Counted from the first letter of the stretch, positions 37,761-46,999 are shown. The stretch: DNA of 64,000 bases from Arenibacter troitsensis (GCF_900177645.1 NZ_FXAO01000007.1:221716-285715), one strand, 5' to 3'. Translations and numbers: made by a program. The notes: a model not told the origin generated them from the letters alone.

Positions 37761-38578
37761 AGGAGATTATTGATTATTTTGAGGCAATAGACCCTATTTT
37801 GGCTGCATTTTATGCCACCTTATTTACATGGGGATTAACTGCTCTGGGAGCTGCGCTGGTCTTTTTCTTTAAGACCATGAATAGGGCAGTATTGGACGGG
37901 ATGTTGGGTTTTACCGGAGGTGTTATGGTAGCCGCAAGCTTCTGGAGTCTTTTGGCGCCAGGAATTGAAATGAGCCCTGGGGAAGGGTTTGTAAAAGTTA
38001 TTCCGGCAGCAGTTGGATTTTTGTTAGGGGCTTTATTTCTTTTTGGATTGGATAAGGTCTTGCCGCATTTGCATATCAATTTTAAGGAAAATGAAAAGGA
38101 AGGGATAAAAACACCATGGCATAAAACCACCTTATTGACTTTGGCGATTACCTTGCACAATATTCCGGAGGGACTTGCCGTAGGGGTATTGTTCGGGGGT
38201 GTTGCCGCAGGGTTTGACGGGGCCACGATTGGTGGGGCCGTGGCTTTGGCCATGGGTATTGGACTCCAGAATTTCCCCGAGGGTTTTGCCGTTGCCATGC
38301 CATTGAGAAGGCAGGGACTTAGCCGTAGAAAAAGTTTTATGTTTGGTCAGGCTTCCGCTTTGGTTGAACCTATTGCCGCTGTATTGGGGGCTTGGGCCGT
38401 TCTTACCTTTCAGCCCATTTTGCCCTATGCGCTGTCTTTTGCGGCCGGTGCAATGATATTTGTGGTCGTGGAAGAAGTAATTCCGGAAACACAACAGGAC
38501 AAGTATACGGACATTGCCACCATGGGATTTATAGGAGGTTTTATAATAATGATGGCATTGGATGTTGGTCTTAGTTGA
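37757..38578 (+). CDS. ZIP-family (GufA-like) metal transporter
   Basis: The 273-residue inner-membrane protein has about eight hydrophobic helices and the two ZIP signature helices LTLHNIPEGLAVGVLFGG and GLQNFPEGFAVAMPLR. The His/Glu pairs in them bind the metal. These transporters import Zn, Fe or Mn into the cytoplasm. Its start overlaps the stop of the DtxR/MntR gene, so regulator and transporter are one unit; Mn or Fe is therefore a more likely physiological metal than Zn, by inference. Confidence 0.9.
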   Translation: MKEIIDYFEAIDPILAAFYATLFTWGLTALGAALVFFFKTMNRAVLDGMLGFTGGVMVAASFWSLLAPGIEMSPGEGFVKVIPAAVGFLLGALFLFGLDKVLPHLHINFKENEKEGIKTPWHKTTLLTLAITLHNIPEGLAVGVLFGGVAAGFDGATIGGAVALAMGIGLQNFPEGFAVAMPLRRQGLSRRKSFMFGQASALVEPIAAVLGAWAVLTFQPILPYALSFAAGAMIFVVVEEVIPETQQDKYTDIATMGFIGGFIIMMALDVGLS

Positions 38579-38622
38579 TATGTTCTATTTTTATAAATTA
38601 ATCGTCTATCTTCACTAATAAT

Positions 38623-39054
38623 ATGGGAAAAACTGAAAAAAGGCATTGGTTGCTCAACTTGCTTATTGTGGTCACAATAATTGTGGTGGCCTTGGCTTTT
38701 ACGGCACATTATAAAAATTGGGTAAAGACAGAAAAAGAGGAACTGGAAATATTATCCGGAATATATTTCGTAAAAATTCCGTATGCCGATATGGATAGTG
38801 TTTCTATGGTGGAAAAGATCCCTTCTATGGAGCGCATTAATGGTTTCTCTGTTAAGGAAAGGGAAAAAGGTGTTTTTAAAGAGGATAGCCTCAGTACGAA
38901 CAAGGTGTATGTTTATGTAGATAAACTATCCCAACAAAAGATTAGGCTGGTCTATAAGGATTCCATGAAATTATTTTTAAACATGCCCGATAGCACCGAA
39001 ACCGATCTTATGTATCAGTTTTTGTCCAATAAAATTAATCCGCCCAAGGAATAG
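38623..39054 (+). CDS. single-helix membrane protein, unknown function
   Basis: The 143-residue protein has one N-terminal membrane helix (about residues 11-28, LLNLLIVVTIIVVALAFTAHY) and a soluble part of mixed strands facing outward by the charge pattern (IYFVKIPYADMDSVSMVEKIPSMERINGFS ... NKVYVYVDKLSQQKIRLVYKDSMKLFLNM). The strand pattern recalls small PH-like domains, but I do not recognise a family. It lies 44 bases after the ZIP gene on the same strand. Confidence 0.6.
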   Translation: MGKTEKRHWLLNLLIVVTIIVVALAFTAHYKNWVKTEKEELEILSGIYFVKIPYADMDSVSMVEKIPSMERINGFSVKEREKGVFKEDSLSTNKVYVYVDKLSQQKIRLVYKDSMKLFLNMPDSTETDLMYQFLSNKINPPKE

Positions 39055-39087
39055 ATGTAGTATTCGGGTGTAGATTTAGCTATAAGC

Positions 39088-39501
39088 ATGAAGAAATATA
39101 GTTGGCTATTGTTGTTTGCTTTTCCTTTTTTAGGGATGTCCCAATACAGTCTTTCTGTAGAAGTACAGGGCGTGAAGTCCTCTTTGGGGAATATAAATGT
39201 TGCCATTTACAATCGCTCGCAAGGATTTTTAGAATTCGAGAAGGTCTTTAAGATAGACCGGATTGCAGCCCAAGAGGCAACCACCAATTTCAAGATTATG
39301 GACCTACCCAACGGGGAGTATGCCGTTGCCATTTTTCATGACGAAAATGGGAACGATAAATTGGATACAAATTGGTTGGGGATTCCCAAGGAATCCGTTG
39401 CCTTCTCCAACTCCAAGATCAAGGCATTTGGACCACCCAGCTATAAGGAGTGTGCCTTTAATTTGAATAGGGACTTGGATTTAAAGATGCAGTTCAATTA
39501 G
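39088..39501 (+). CDS. DUF2141 exported protein
   Basis: The protein has 137 residues with a signal peptide (FPFLGMSQ/Y) and one DUF2141 domain: strands LSVEVQGVKSSLGNINVAIYNRSQGFL, the hallmark GEYAVAIFHDENGNDKLDTNWLGIPKESVAFSN, and a closing FNLNRDLDLKMQ. DUF2141 proteins are small periplasmic beta-sandwich proteins of unknown function, frequent in Bacteroidota. It may share a transcript with the preceding membrane protein (33-base gap). Confidence 0.85.
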   Translation: MKKYSWLLLFAFPFLGMSQYSLSVEVQGVKSSLGNINVAIYNRSQGFLEFEKVFKIDRIAAQEATTNFKIMDLPNGEYAVAIFHDENGNDKLDTNWLGIPKESVAFSNSKIKAFGPPSYKECAFNLNRDLDLKMQFN

Positions 39502-39536
39502 GATATATATATTTTAAACTTTGTAATAACAGTCAT

Positions 39537-39923
39537 ATGGTACTTATAGCTCATATAATGGGTTCCCTTTACGGTCTTTTAGCGGTGGTATTTGGTGCCT
39601 TTGGAGCACATGCTCTAAAAAAGTCCTTAAATGAACAACAATTAAAAAGCTTTGAAACGGGCGTAAAGTATCAAATGTACCATGCTATTTTGTTGTTGGT
39701 TTTAGGTTTTAACTTCAATCTCGAAACTGCTTTGGAACGTTTTATGATCTATTGTTTTATTATTGGGATCTTTCTTTTTTCCTTTAGTATTTATGGTCTT
39801 TCCATTAGTGCGGCCAAGGGCAGGAAAATTAGGATTCTGGGGCCAATAACCCCATTGGGAGGATTGTTGTTGGTAATAGGGTGGGCCTTATTACTCTATT
39901 CCTTTATCCAAAATTTAGTGTAG
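39537..39923 (+). CDS. DUF423 small membrane protein
   Basis: The 128-residue protein has four hydrophobic helices and the DUF423 signature at its start (GSLYGLLAVVFGAFGAHALKKSLNEQQLKSFETGVKYQMYHAILLLVLG). The function of DUF423 (E. coli YgdD-like) proteins is unknown. It ends four bases before the convergent CarboxypepD_reg protein gene. Confidence 0.88.
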   Translation: MVLIAHIMGSLYGLLAVVFGAFGAHALKKSLNEQQLKSFETGVKYQMYHAILLLVLGFNFNLETALERFMIYCFIIGIFLFSFSIYGLSISAAKGRKIRILGPITPLGGLLLVIGWALLLYSFIQNLV

Positions 39924-39926
39924 TAT

Positions 39927-41459
39927 TTAATCGATCTCCACTTGTGCCGTAAAATCCTTAATGGCCTGATTGGGTTCCAAGATGTTATATCCTTTCCAAA
40001 ATTCTGGATCATAGTTGGGCATATAAGTGGGAAGTACCGTGTTATTTTCTTTAATGGAATTGAACTCTTGTTGTGTGATATCCTCAGTATCAAAAAGGAT
40101 AAGTTCGTGCTTATTTATACCGCTGCTGGCCATATCCAATTTTAAGTGAAGTTCATTTTGTTTGTTCCTGCCTTTAACTCGTTTGTTCAGTTCAATTATT
40201 TTTAGGGGTCTTTTTATGCCCACTTTTGCCCCTAATTCCTCTTCAAAATAGCGCAAATAATAAAATCCGTCTTCGTTTTTAGAGAAGATCATTTTGCCCC
40301 TGTCCAAATATTGATCCAAGGAAATGCCTAAAAGTTTAAAGGTCCTCAATGATTTAACATTGTTGTAATCTAATCGGATAATGGCAAAATCATCGGCATT
40401 TATAAATAACCTTCCCTTGTAGTCTGCACCCCTTTTAGGCTCAAAATCCAAAATATACACCGCATCATCGCCCCAATAGGTAAAGTCTATCATCTTAAAA
40501 TCGTAGCGATTGTCTTTGTTGATAAAGTTGAGGTCGGAATCCTTGAGAAAGAACTGTTTTTCCATAATTTTTCCCAAACTTCCCTTTTTAAAGGAGGCAA
40601 AATTCTTCTTGCGCTCCTCTTCCTTTTTTTTCTTTTCTGCCAGTTCGTTCTTCAGGGCTTCGGCATCGGTGGAATCGGTGGCGAAGGTCATAAATTCGTC
40701 CGCATCCACCTTAGTGCCAAATAGCCCCGATTTTATTTTGAAATAGGAATCGGGCTTTATATTCTTCCTTAAAATATCATTGAACTTTTCCTCTAGGGAA
40801 GTTAGGTCCAGTTCACTTTGTTTATCATAAAGGTCCGAAGCTTTTATTAGCGTCAGTTTTTGGTTGTCTTTTTCAAAGTTGCCATAGAAGTCACCTAGGA
40901 TCTCGGTGTAGCGACTGGATTGTTTAGGGATGGAATTCAGTACACTGTCCAAGAACTTTTTGTTGAGGGCGTCTATAGTGGATTCCTTGAACGTATAGTC
41001 CCTTTTTGTTAGGTTTTGATGATAGGAATCTCTAAAGAATACGCGCTTTTTGGTGAGGCTGGTACCGTAATTTCTATCGATATTGATTTTTACCTGTTCA
41101 ATAAGTTCTTCTGCGGTATATTGTTTATTGCTGACAATAACCGGATTTAGTTCAATGGGTTTGGCATTTAAAAGAATTACGCTTTCCTTAAATTCGTTCA
41201 ATGGCTTGCCCAAGGTTTCATATCCCATACATGAAACAAAAAGGGAGTCGGTTTCCTTGGTGTTCGCATCCAGGAGTAAACTAAAGCGCCCTTCCTCATT
41301 GGTAATTACGCCTTTTTTATTGGATAATTGTACGGTGGCGTAGGGAATAGGTTGTTGGTTTGCGGAGTCCCTTACCACAGAGCTAATAATTTGGGCCTGA
41401 TTGTAGAAAAATCCAAAGACAATTAAAAGCGCGGTAATTACGGTTCTATTTATAAGCAT
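39927..41459 (-). CDS. exported CarboxypepD_reg-domain protein
   Basis: The 510-residue protein has a signal peptide (FFYNQAQ/I) and an N-terminal carboxypeptidase-regulatory-like domain (VVRDSANQQPIPYATVQLSNKKGVITNEEGRFSLLLD). A long uncharacterised region follows, with a Lys/Glu-rich coiled segment (LAEKKKKEEERKKNFASF, about residue 275) and beta-rich C-terminal repeats (YILDFEPKRGADYKGRLFINADDFAIIRLDYNN). It resembles DUF5686-like surface proteins but is shorter. Function is unknown; it stands alone. Confidence 0.75.
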   Translation of the reverse strand: MLINRTVITALLIVFGFFYNQAQIISSVVRDSANQQPIPYATVQLSNKKGVITNEEGRFSLLLDANTKETDSLFVSCMGYETLGKPLNEFKESVILLNAKPIELNPVIVSNKQYTAEELIEQVKINIDRNYGTSLTKKRVFFRDSYHQNLTKRDYTFKESTIDALNKKFLDSVLNSIPKQSSRYTEILGDFYGNFEKDNQKLTLIKASDLYDKQSELDLTSLEEKFNDILRKNIKPDSYFKIKSGLFGTKVDADEFMTFATDSTDAEALKNELAEKKKKEEERKKNFASFKKGSLGKIMEKQFFLKDSDLNFINKDNRYDFKMIDFTYWGDDAVYILDFEPKRGADYKGRLFINADDFAIIRLDYNNVKSLRTFKLLGISLDQYLDRGKMIFSKNEDGFYYLRYFEEELGAKVGIKRPLKIIELNKRVKGRNKQNELHLKLDMASSGINKHELILFDTEDITQQEFNSIKENNTVLPTYMPNYDPEFWKGYNILEPNQAIKDFTAQVEID

Positions 41460-41597
41460 AGAAGTGGTCTAAAGAACACCAAATTAAGGAATTGGAATTC
41501 TGAATGCAATGGACTTGTGAATATTTTAAGACACTGGAATACTTTTTTCAGCTAACGGCAGTGCTGTTATGGCAATTAAATGGGATGTGTGAAAAGA

Positions 41598-41747
41598 TTA
41601 ATGACAACCACAATCCCCATCACCACAGGCTTTGGAGTTTCGTTTTTTTCCTGCAAACAACGATTTTGGCAATAGAAATTTCTTTAAGAGATACCCGAAT
41701 GCGAGGGCAACCGTGATATAGACCAGAATATGTTGAAGAATACTCAT
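41598..41747 (-). CDS. FeoB-associated Cys-rich membrane protein
   Basis: A 49-residue protein found by reading the minus strand downstream of feoB. It has one N-terminal membrane helix (MSILQHILVYITVALAFGYLL), a basic stretch (KSLFAGKKRNSK) and a Cys-rich tail, ACGDGDCGCH. This is the layout of the small Cys-rich proteins that accompany FeoB in many Bacteroidota and may help Fe(II) transfer as FeoC-like partners. It follows feoB by 104 bases on the same strand, giving the order feoA-feoB-small protein. Confidence 0.85.
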   Translation of the reverse strand: MSILQHILVYITVALAFGYLLKKFLLPKSLFAGKKRNSKACGDGDCGCH

Positions 41748-41851
41748 TTTTAATTCACGTTTTAAGGGTTGAACAGATAAAAGTATATGGCTGTAATTAC
41801 TCTATTGGAACCATAGTTTGTTATATTCTTTCCATTTGTTCATCCTCCCGA

Positions 41852-44089
41852 TTACTTTAAGATTTGGTAAGCGATCAATGCTACAATATACGCAAAAAGA
41901 CTCATAAAAACCAGCTGGGCTGTTGGCCATTTCCAAGTATTGGTCTCCCTTTTTACTATGGCCAGTGTACTCATACATTGCATGGCAAAGGCATAGAAAA
42001 GCAACAAGGATATCCCTGAGGCCAGATTAAATAAAGGTTTTTTTGTTTTGGGATCCATTTCGGCGGCCATTCTGTTCTTTATAGTGTCCTCTTCATCGCT
42101 GCCCACACTGTAAATGGTTGCCAAGGTACCCACAAAGACCTCTCTTGCGGCAAAGGAAGTCAATACGGCTATACCAATTTTCCAATCATATCCCAACGGA
42201 CGTACAACAGGCTCTATGGCCTTACCCATATATCCCATATAGGAATTTTCCAGCTTATAACTGGCAATTTCCTGATTGATGGCCTTTTCGTTTAAGGCCA
42301 TTTCCTTAATTCTTAGGGAGTCGTTTATAGCCGCTTGGTCCAAGGCGTAGACTTCGGAGTTTAGACTATCCTGTAGTGCCAATTTATAGCTGGCCATGGT
42401 ACTTTGTATATTGGATTTGTTAAAGTCTGAAAATCCTTCATTTTTTATATTTTCCGTAACAATAGCCTCTGCATTTTCAAAATCATCGGAAAAGCCGTTG
42501 GAGCCCAAAAACCATAAAATAATGGAGATGGCCAATATTATTTTACCGGCACCCAGCACAAAACTTTTAGTCTTTTCCCAAACCGTGTACACCACATTTT
42601 TAACAAGTGGTAACTTATAATTGGGCATTTCCATGACAAAAAAGGTCTTGCTCTTGATCTTCATGATCTTGTTCAGGATCATCGCCGAAAGTATTGCCGC
42701 TCCAAATCCCATTAAATAAAGGAGCATTAAGGTCAGTGCCTGATAGCTCAGCCCCAAAAATCTTCCTTCCGGAATTACCAGGGCAATTATGATCAGATAT
42801 ACGGGTAGGCGGGCAGAGCAGGTGGTAAATGGGGTAACCAAAATGGTAATCAGTCGCTCTTTCCAATTCTCAATGGTCCTTGTGGCCATAATGGCTGGAA
42901 TGGCACATGCCGTTCCGGAAATTAATGGCACAACGCTTTTACCACTTAGACCAAAGGGCCGCATTAATTTATCCATTAAGAAAACAACCCGGCTCATATA
43001 GCCAGATTCCTCCAATAGGGCAATGAATAGGAATAAAAATGCTATTTGTGGAATAAAAATAACGATCCCACCTATACCAGCCAGAATTCCTTCCGCAATT
43101 AAATTGGTAAATACGCCAGGTGGCAAAGTGTCCTTTACCCATTCGCTGGCAGAGGCAAAGGATTCATCAATAAAATCCATTGGATAACTGCTCCAATCGT
43201 ATATGGCTTGAAAAATTGTCAATAGGATGACGAAAAAGATAAGATATCCGAATATTTTATGGGTCAACACCTTATCCAAGGTAGCTCTGAGTCCCTTGGC
43301 GGCATTTATATCTACCTTATAGGCCTGTTTTAGGATACCATTTATAAATTGATATCTAAGAATGGTTTCTTTTTGTTGAAGTCGCTTTAATTCAGATTTG
43401 GATTTGGTGGCAAAAGAGGCGGTAATGTTGATCGGATTCTTTTCTATGGGCATAAAATTTACATCCTGAGTAATTACCAGCCATAGTTTGTAAAGATCTT
43501 CTTTGGGGAAGGTGGCCTTCAATTTTTCAAAATACTCGGGTGCAATTACCGTAGTGTCCACATTGGGGGCAATGGAAAGATTTTTATAATCGGCGATCAA
43601 TTCTTTGATCCTATCTATGCCGGTTCCCTTTCTGGTACTTACCAGTGCAATTTTGGTATCGAGCTTTTCTTCCAACAATTCAATGTCCAAAGAGATACCC
43701 GTCCTGGACATACGATCGGCCATGTTGATGACCAAGATGACCGGAATTTTAAGGTCCTTGATCTGTGTAAAGAGAAGCAGGTTTCTTTTAAGGTTTTCAA
43801 CATCGCTGATGACGACGGCAACATCCGGAAAATCCTTGTCATTTTTGTTGAGAAGTAGTTCTACAACTACACTCTCGTCCAAGGAAGTGGTGTTAAGGCT
43901 ATAAGTACCGGGAAGATCTAGAATATGGGCTTTTACACCTCTGGGCAATTTACAGACCCCTTCTTTTTTTTCAACAGTAATCCCGGGGTAGTTCCCTACT
44001 TTTTGTTTTAATCCTGTAAGTTGGTTAAAGACCGAAGTTTTACCGGTATTGGGATTGCCTATAAGCGCAACCTTGATCTGTTTGCTCAT
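41852..44089 (-). CDS. feoB: ferrous iron transporter FeoB
   Basis: The 745-residue FeoB imports Fe(II) through the inner membrane. The N-terminal G domain has G1 GNPNTGKTS at residues 11-19, G2 in the GNYPGITVEKKEG loop, G3 DLPGTYSL and G4 NMAD. Then come paired Gate regions, GTACAIPAIMATRTIENWKERLITILVTPFTTCSARLPVY and the second Gate AAREVFVGTLATIY, within about eight helices. A charged insertion (about residues 545-610) lies between helices. The gene overlaps feoA by four bases. Confidence 0.95.
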   Translation of the reverse strand: MSKQIKVALIGNPNTGKTSVFNQLTGLKQKVGNYPGITVEKKEGVCKLPRGVKAHILDLPGTYSLNTTSLDESVVVELLLNKNDKDFPDVAVVISDVENLKRNLLLFTQIKDLKIPVILVINMADRMSRTGISLDIELLEEKLDTKIALVSTRKGTGIDRIKELIADYKNLSIAPNVDTTVIAPEYFEKLKATFPKEDLYKLWLVITQDVNFMPIEKNPINITASFATKSKSELKRLQQKETILRYQFINGILKQAYKVDINAAKGLRATLDKVLTHKIFGYLIFFVILLTIFQAIYDWSSYPMDFIDESFASASEWVKDTLPPGVFTNLIAEGILAGIGGIVIFIPQIAFLFLFIALLEESGYMSRVVFLMDKLMRPFGLSGKSVVPLISGTACAIPAIMATRTIENWKERLITILVTPFTTCSARLPVYLIIIALVIPEGRFLGLSYQALTLMLLYLMGFGAAILSAMILNKIMKIKSKTFFVMEMPNYKLPLVKNVVYTVWEKTKSFVLGAGKIILAISIILWFLGSNGFSDDFENAEAIVTENIKNEGFSDFNKSNIQSTMASYKLALQDSLNSEVYALDQAAINDSLRIKEMALNEKAINQEIASYKLENSYMGYMGKAIEPVVRPLGYDWKIGIAVLTSFAAREVFVGTLATIYSVGSDEEDTIKNRMAAEMDPKTKKPLFNLASGISLLLFYAFAMQCMSTLAIVKRETNTWKWPTAQLVFMSLFAYIVALIAYQILK

Positions 44090-44328
44090 AGTGGGGAATC
44101 TTCAATAATTTCTAATTCTATTAGAGCGGCCATAGAACGCCTAATGGCAATATGGGTACCGTTAACGTTAATGTAAATAGGGTCTTTAAGAGGGGCTACC
44201 TGTACCAATTCTATTTCGTTGCCTGGCAAACAACCCAGTTCCAATAGTTTAATGGGAAGAATTCCATCGGCAAATTCTTTGATGATTCCCTTTTGACCTC
44301 GCCTTAAATGTGCTACCGTTGTAATCAA
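44086..44328 (-). CDS. feoA: ferrous iron transport protein FeoA
   Basis: FeoA is an 80-residue SH3-like cytoplasmic protein needed for FeoB activity. Motifs LLELGCLPGNEIELVQVAPLKDPIYINVNGTHIAIRRSMAALIEL match the family. Its stop overlaps the feoB start (ATGA), so the pair is translationally coupled. A TAnnTTTG box and a possible metal-regulator site lie just upstream. Confidence 0.93.
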   Translation of the reverse strand: MITTVAHLRRGQKGIIKEFADGILPIKLLELGCLPGNEIELVQVAPLKDPIYINVNGTHIAIRRSMAALIELEIIEDSPL

Positions 44329-44334
44329 TTTTTA

Positions 44335-44365
44335 TTTAGATTGATTTTAATTAAGCACAAAAATA
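44335..44365 (-). promoter_or_regulatory. feoA promoter with possible metal-regulator site
   Basis: On the minus strand TATTTTTG (plus positions 44358-44365) fits the TAnnTTTG -7 box. Downstream of it, 44335-44350 holds an imperfect dyad with one TTTAG arm like that of the operator at 37034-37049. The second arm is degenerate, so regulator binding is only a suggestion. Confidence 0.4.
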
Positions 44366-44546
44366 AAAGAAAAAGATGAAGTAAACAGCTAAAACCATAA
44401 AAAGTTAAAGGTATAAAAGGGGAGCTGCCTTGGTTTGAAGATGGGAGGCCCATTTTTTAGTAAGAACAATGTACGTTTTGTTGAATTGGCAGAAATGGAT
44501 CTACCTTAATATTTTAAACTTTGTTGGCCCAAGCTATGCCTAAACA

Positions 44547-45221
44547 TTATTCCTCATAGGAAGATTTCAATATTTTCAGGTCGCGCAGCAGCTGCTCCAT
44601 TTCTTCGGTGTTTGTACCGTCATAGAATCCCCTGATCCTTCGTTCCTTATCTACCAGAATAAAGTTTTCGGTATGGATCATATCGTAGGGACCTGCATCG
44701 CCATCAGTCTTAACGGCCATGTACGATTTTCTGGCCAGTTCATAGATCTGTCGCTTATCGCCCGTAACCAGATTCCATTTGCTGTCCTTAACCCCTTTTT
44801 CCATAGCGTATTTTTTTAGTTGCGGAACGGAGTCAATGTCCGGAGTTACCGAATGTGACAACAGCATTACATCATCGTCGTTTAAAATTTTGTCCTGGAT
44901 ACCTGCCATATTTTTGGTCATTATGGGGCAAATTGTGGGGCAGGTGGTAAAGAAAAAATCGGCAATATAAATTTTGTTCTCGTAGTCTTTTTGGGTCACC
45001 AATTTCCCGTTCTGGTTGGTCAATGCAAAATCGGCAATGGTGTGGTATTTTTTTACATGTTGCAGGGTGCTGTCCACCAATTCAAAATTTACCATGGCCG
45101 GTTGGTAGACGGGCAGGATTTCTTTGGGCTGCAAGGCATTGTAAAAGAGGGAGACAATTACTGCAGAAACAATTAGAAGTACAATGCCGAGGAATTTGAA
45201 TTTGGCAAAAAACGAACGCAT
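44547..45221 (-). CDS. SCO1/SenC-family copper chaperone-like protein
   Basis: The 224-residue protein is anchored by an N-terminal helix (FLGIVLLIVSAVIVSLFYNAL) and has a thioredoxin-like SCO domain. The copper-binding CxxxC is in FFTTCPTICPIMTKNM, and the third ligand His is in YDMIHTENFILVDKERRIRG. SCO proteins deliver copper to the CuA site of cytochrome oxidase or act as thiol reductants. No oxidase genes are nearby. It is divergent from rseP. Confidence 0.9.
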   Translation of the reverse strand: MRSFFAKFKFLGIVLLIVSAVIVSLFYNALQPKEILPVYQPAMVNFELVDSTLQHVKKYHTIADFALTNQNGKLVTQKDYENKIYIADFFFTTCPTICPIMTKNMAGIQDKILNDDDVMLLSHSVTPDIDSVPQLKKYAMEKGVKDSKWNLVTGDKRQIYELARKSYMAVKTDGDAGPYDMIHTENFILVDKERRIRGFYDGTNTEEMEQLLRDLKILKSSYEE

Positions 45222-45346
45222 TTTTTTTTGGTAAAGGTAAGGTAGACCACTATATATTTCAAGTAGCTAATTAGGGATTGCTACTAAATCTTTCTTAAAA
45301 AGACCTGTGTGGGGAATAGTTTTTTTTTTAAGACCACGTAATAATG

Positions 45347-45354
45347 TACTTTTG
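45347..45354 (+). promoter_or_regulatory. -7 box of rseP promoter
   Basis: TACTTTTG matches TAnnTTTG, 30 bases before the rseP ATG. A good TTTG -33 element is not evident; a T-rich tract occupies that place. Confidence 0.45.
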
Positions 45355-45384
45355 TGCGTTTTTAAAGTTTAAAAAAAATACTTA

Positions 45385-46701
45385 ATGACCTTAACACTAC
45401 AGATTGTACAGTTTGTACTCATCATATCCATTTTGGTGATCCTTCATGAAATGGGCCATTTTTTTCCCGCAAAATATTTTAAGACCAAGGTAGAAAAGTT
45501 CTATTTGTTTTTTGATGTCAAGTTTTCCTTGTTCAAAAAGAAAATAGGGGACACCGAGTACGGAATTGGTTGGTTGCCTCTGGGCGGTTATGTAAAGATT
45601 GCCGGGATGATCGATGAGAGTATGGATACCGAGCAAATGAAGCAGGAGCCACAACCTTGGGAATTCCGATCCAAACCAGCTTGGCAACGACTTATTATTA
45701 TGACCGGTGGGGTAATCGTCAATTTTTTATTGGCCTGGGTAATTTATACCGTGTTGTTGTTTTCCAATGGCGACACCTATATTCCCTCGGATAGTCTAAA
45801 ATATGGTATTGTAGTAGATTCTATAGGGGAACAGTTGGGATTAAGGACCGGCGATCAAATTTTGATGGTGGATGATAAGAAGACCAGAAAATTCAATGAG
45901 GCCGTTTTGGATATTATCCTTGGGGATGAGGTTACAGTGAAAAGGGATGGGCGCGAAATAACAGTGCCCTTATCGGATGAAGGCAAGGAGACCGTTTTTG
46001 CTACCCAGGGAAAGAATTTCTTGGGATATAGGTCTAAGGCTATAATTGCCAAGGTACAGCCCAATTCGGTAGCGGAAAAGGCTGGATTAATGCCAGGTGA
46101 TGAAATTAAAGGGGTCAACGGAGTAGATACCCAATATTGGGACGAATTTAGAAGTAAGATTGGGGCATCTGCCAATCAAAAATTGGATATCAGTGTTTTG
46201 CGCAATGGCAGTACGGAACATTTGGAATTGACCGTTCCCGATGAAGGAATAATTGGGATAGAGTTGGATCTTACCGATCTTAGGGTAACCGATAATTACA
46301 ACTTTTTAGAAGCCATCCCTGCGGGTTTTAAACGTACCATTCAGGTTTTGACAGATCAAATAAGACAGTTTAAGGTAATCTTTAATACAAAGACAGGGGC
46401 CTACAAACAAGTAAAGGGTCCTATTGGAATAGTGGAATTGATGTCGCCCACATGGGACTGGGTTTATTTTTTTAATTTCATGGCCATGTTCTCCGTATGG
46501 TTGGCCTTTTTGAATATTCTCCCTATACCTGCTTTGGATGGGGGACACGTAATGTTCTTGTTGTATGAGATAATATCTGGTAGGAAACCGAGTGAGAAGG
46601 TGTTGGAAACTGGTCAAATAATTGGTTTTGTTATACTTATGGGGCTTATGGCAGTGGTGTTTGGAAACGATATCTGGAATATCATCAAGAAGTTTTTATA
46701 G
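45385..46701 (+). CDS. rseP: site-2 (RIP) zinc metalloprotease RseP
   Basis: RseP cleaves membrane-embedded anti-sigma factors and remnant signal peptides. The 438-residue protein has the HExxH zinc motif at residues 21-25 (HEMGH) in its first helix, one or two PDZ domains (about residues 125-300, VQPNSVAEKAGLMPGDEIKGVNG), and the LDG motif in NILPIPALDGGHVMFLLYE near the C-terminus. Length and order are normal. It is the last clear core gene before tRNA-Asn. Confidence 0.93.
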   Translation: MTLTLQIVQFVLIISILVILHEMGHFFPAKYFKTKVEKFYLFFDVKFSLFKKKIGDTEYGIGWLPLGGYVKIAGMIDESMDTEQMKQEPQPWEFRSKPAWQRLIIMTGGVIVNFLLAWVIYTVLLFSNGDTYIPSDSLKYGIVVDSIGEQLGLRTGDQILMVDDKKTRKFNEAVLDIILGDEVTVKRDGREITVPLSDEGKETVFATQGKNFLGYRSKAIIAKVQPNSVAEKAGLMPGDEIKGVNGVDTQYWDEFRSKIGASANQKLDISVLRNGSTEHLELTVPDEGIIGIELDLTDLRVTDNYNFLEAIPAGFKRTIQVLTDQIRQFKVIFNTKTGAYKQVKGPIGIVELMSPTWDWVYFFNFMAMFSVWLAFLNILPIPALDGGHVMFLLYEIISGRKPSEKVLETGQIIGFVILMGLMAVVFGNDIWNIIKKFL

Positions 46702-46748
46702 GGGAAATAAATAATTTTAAAATTTAGGTGCAAAACAGCCATTAATTG

Positions 46749-46779
46749 TTTGGCGTATTTGAAAAAACATTTATATTTG
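46749..46779 (+). promoter_or_regulatory. tRNA-Asn promoter
   Basis: TTTG (46749-46752) and TATATTTG (46772-46779), 19 bases apart, match the Bacteroidota -33/-7 consensus. They lie about 100 bases upstream of the tRNA. Confidence 0.6.
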
Positions 46780-46879
46780 CACCCGCTTAGGCGATAAAAA
46801 TACACTCTTCCTTAGCTTATCCCGATAGTGTTGGGAGGTTGGAAGAAACGTTCTTAAAGAGATTTTAAAATACATACAC

Positions 46880-46953
46880 TCCTCCTTAGCTCAGTTGGTT
46901 AGAGCATCTGACTGTTAATCAGAGGGTCCTTGGTTCGAGCCCAAGAGGGGGAG
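46880..46953 (+). tRNA. tRNA-Asn (anticodon GTT)
   Basis: A 74-base cloverleaf: acceptor TCCTCCT pairs with AGGGGGA (one T-G pair), discriminator G, D-loop AGCTCAGTTGGTTAGAG, anticodon stem/loop CTGACTGTTAATCAG with GTT, and T-arm CTTGGTTCGAGCCCAAG. CCA is not encoded. A strong terminator follows after ten bases. It marks the boundary between core genes and the accessory region to the right. Confidence 0.95.
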
Positions 46954-46963
46954 CTTGATAATC

Positions 46964-46996
46964 AGGCAGTTACATGAAAATGTAGCTGCCTTTTTT
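46964..46996 (+). terminator. terminator after tRNA-Asn
   Basis: AGGCAGTTACA (46964-46974) pairs with TGTAGCTGCCT (46981-46991; one wobble) over a six-base loop, then T6. Confidence 0.9.
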
Positions 46997-46999
46997 AAT

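Noticed and set aside
44441-44458. ATGGG-AGG-CCCAT hairpin with T-run as a rightward terminator
   Set aside because: The stem is only five base pairs and no plus-strand gene lies upstream.
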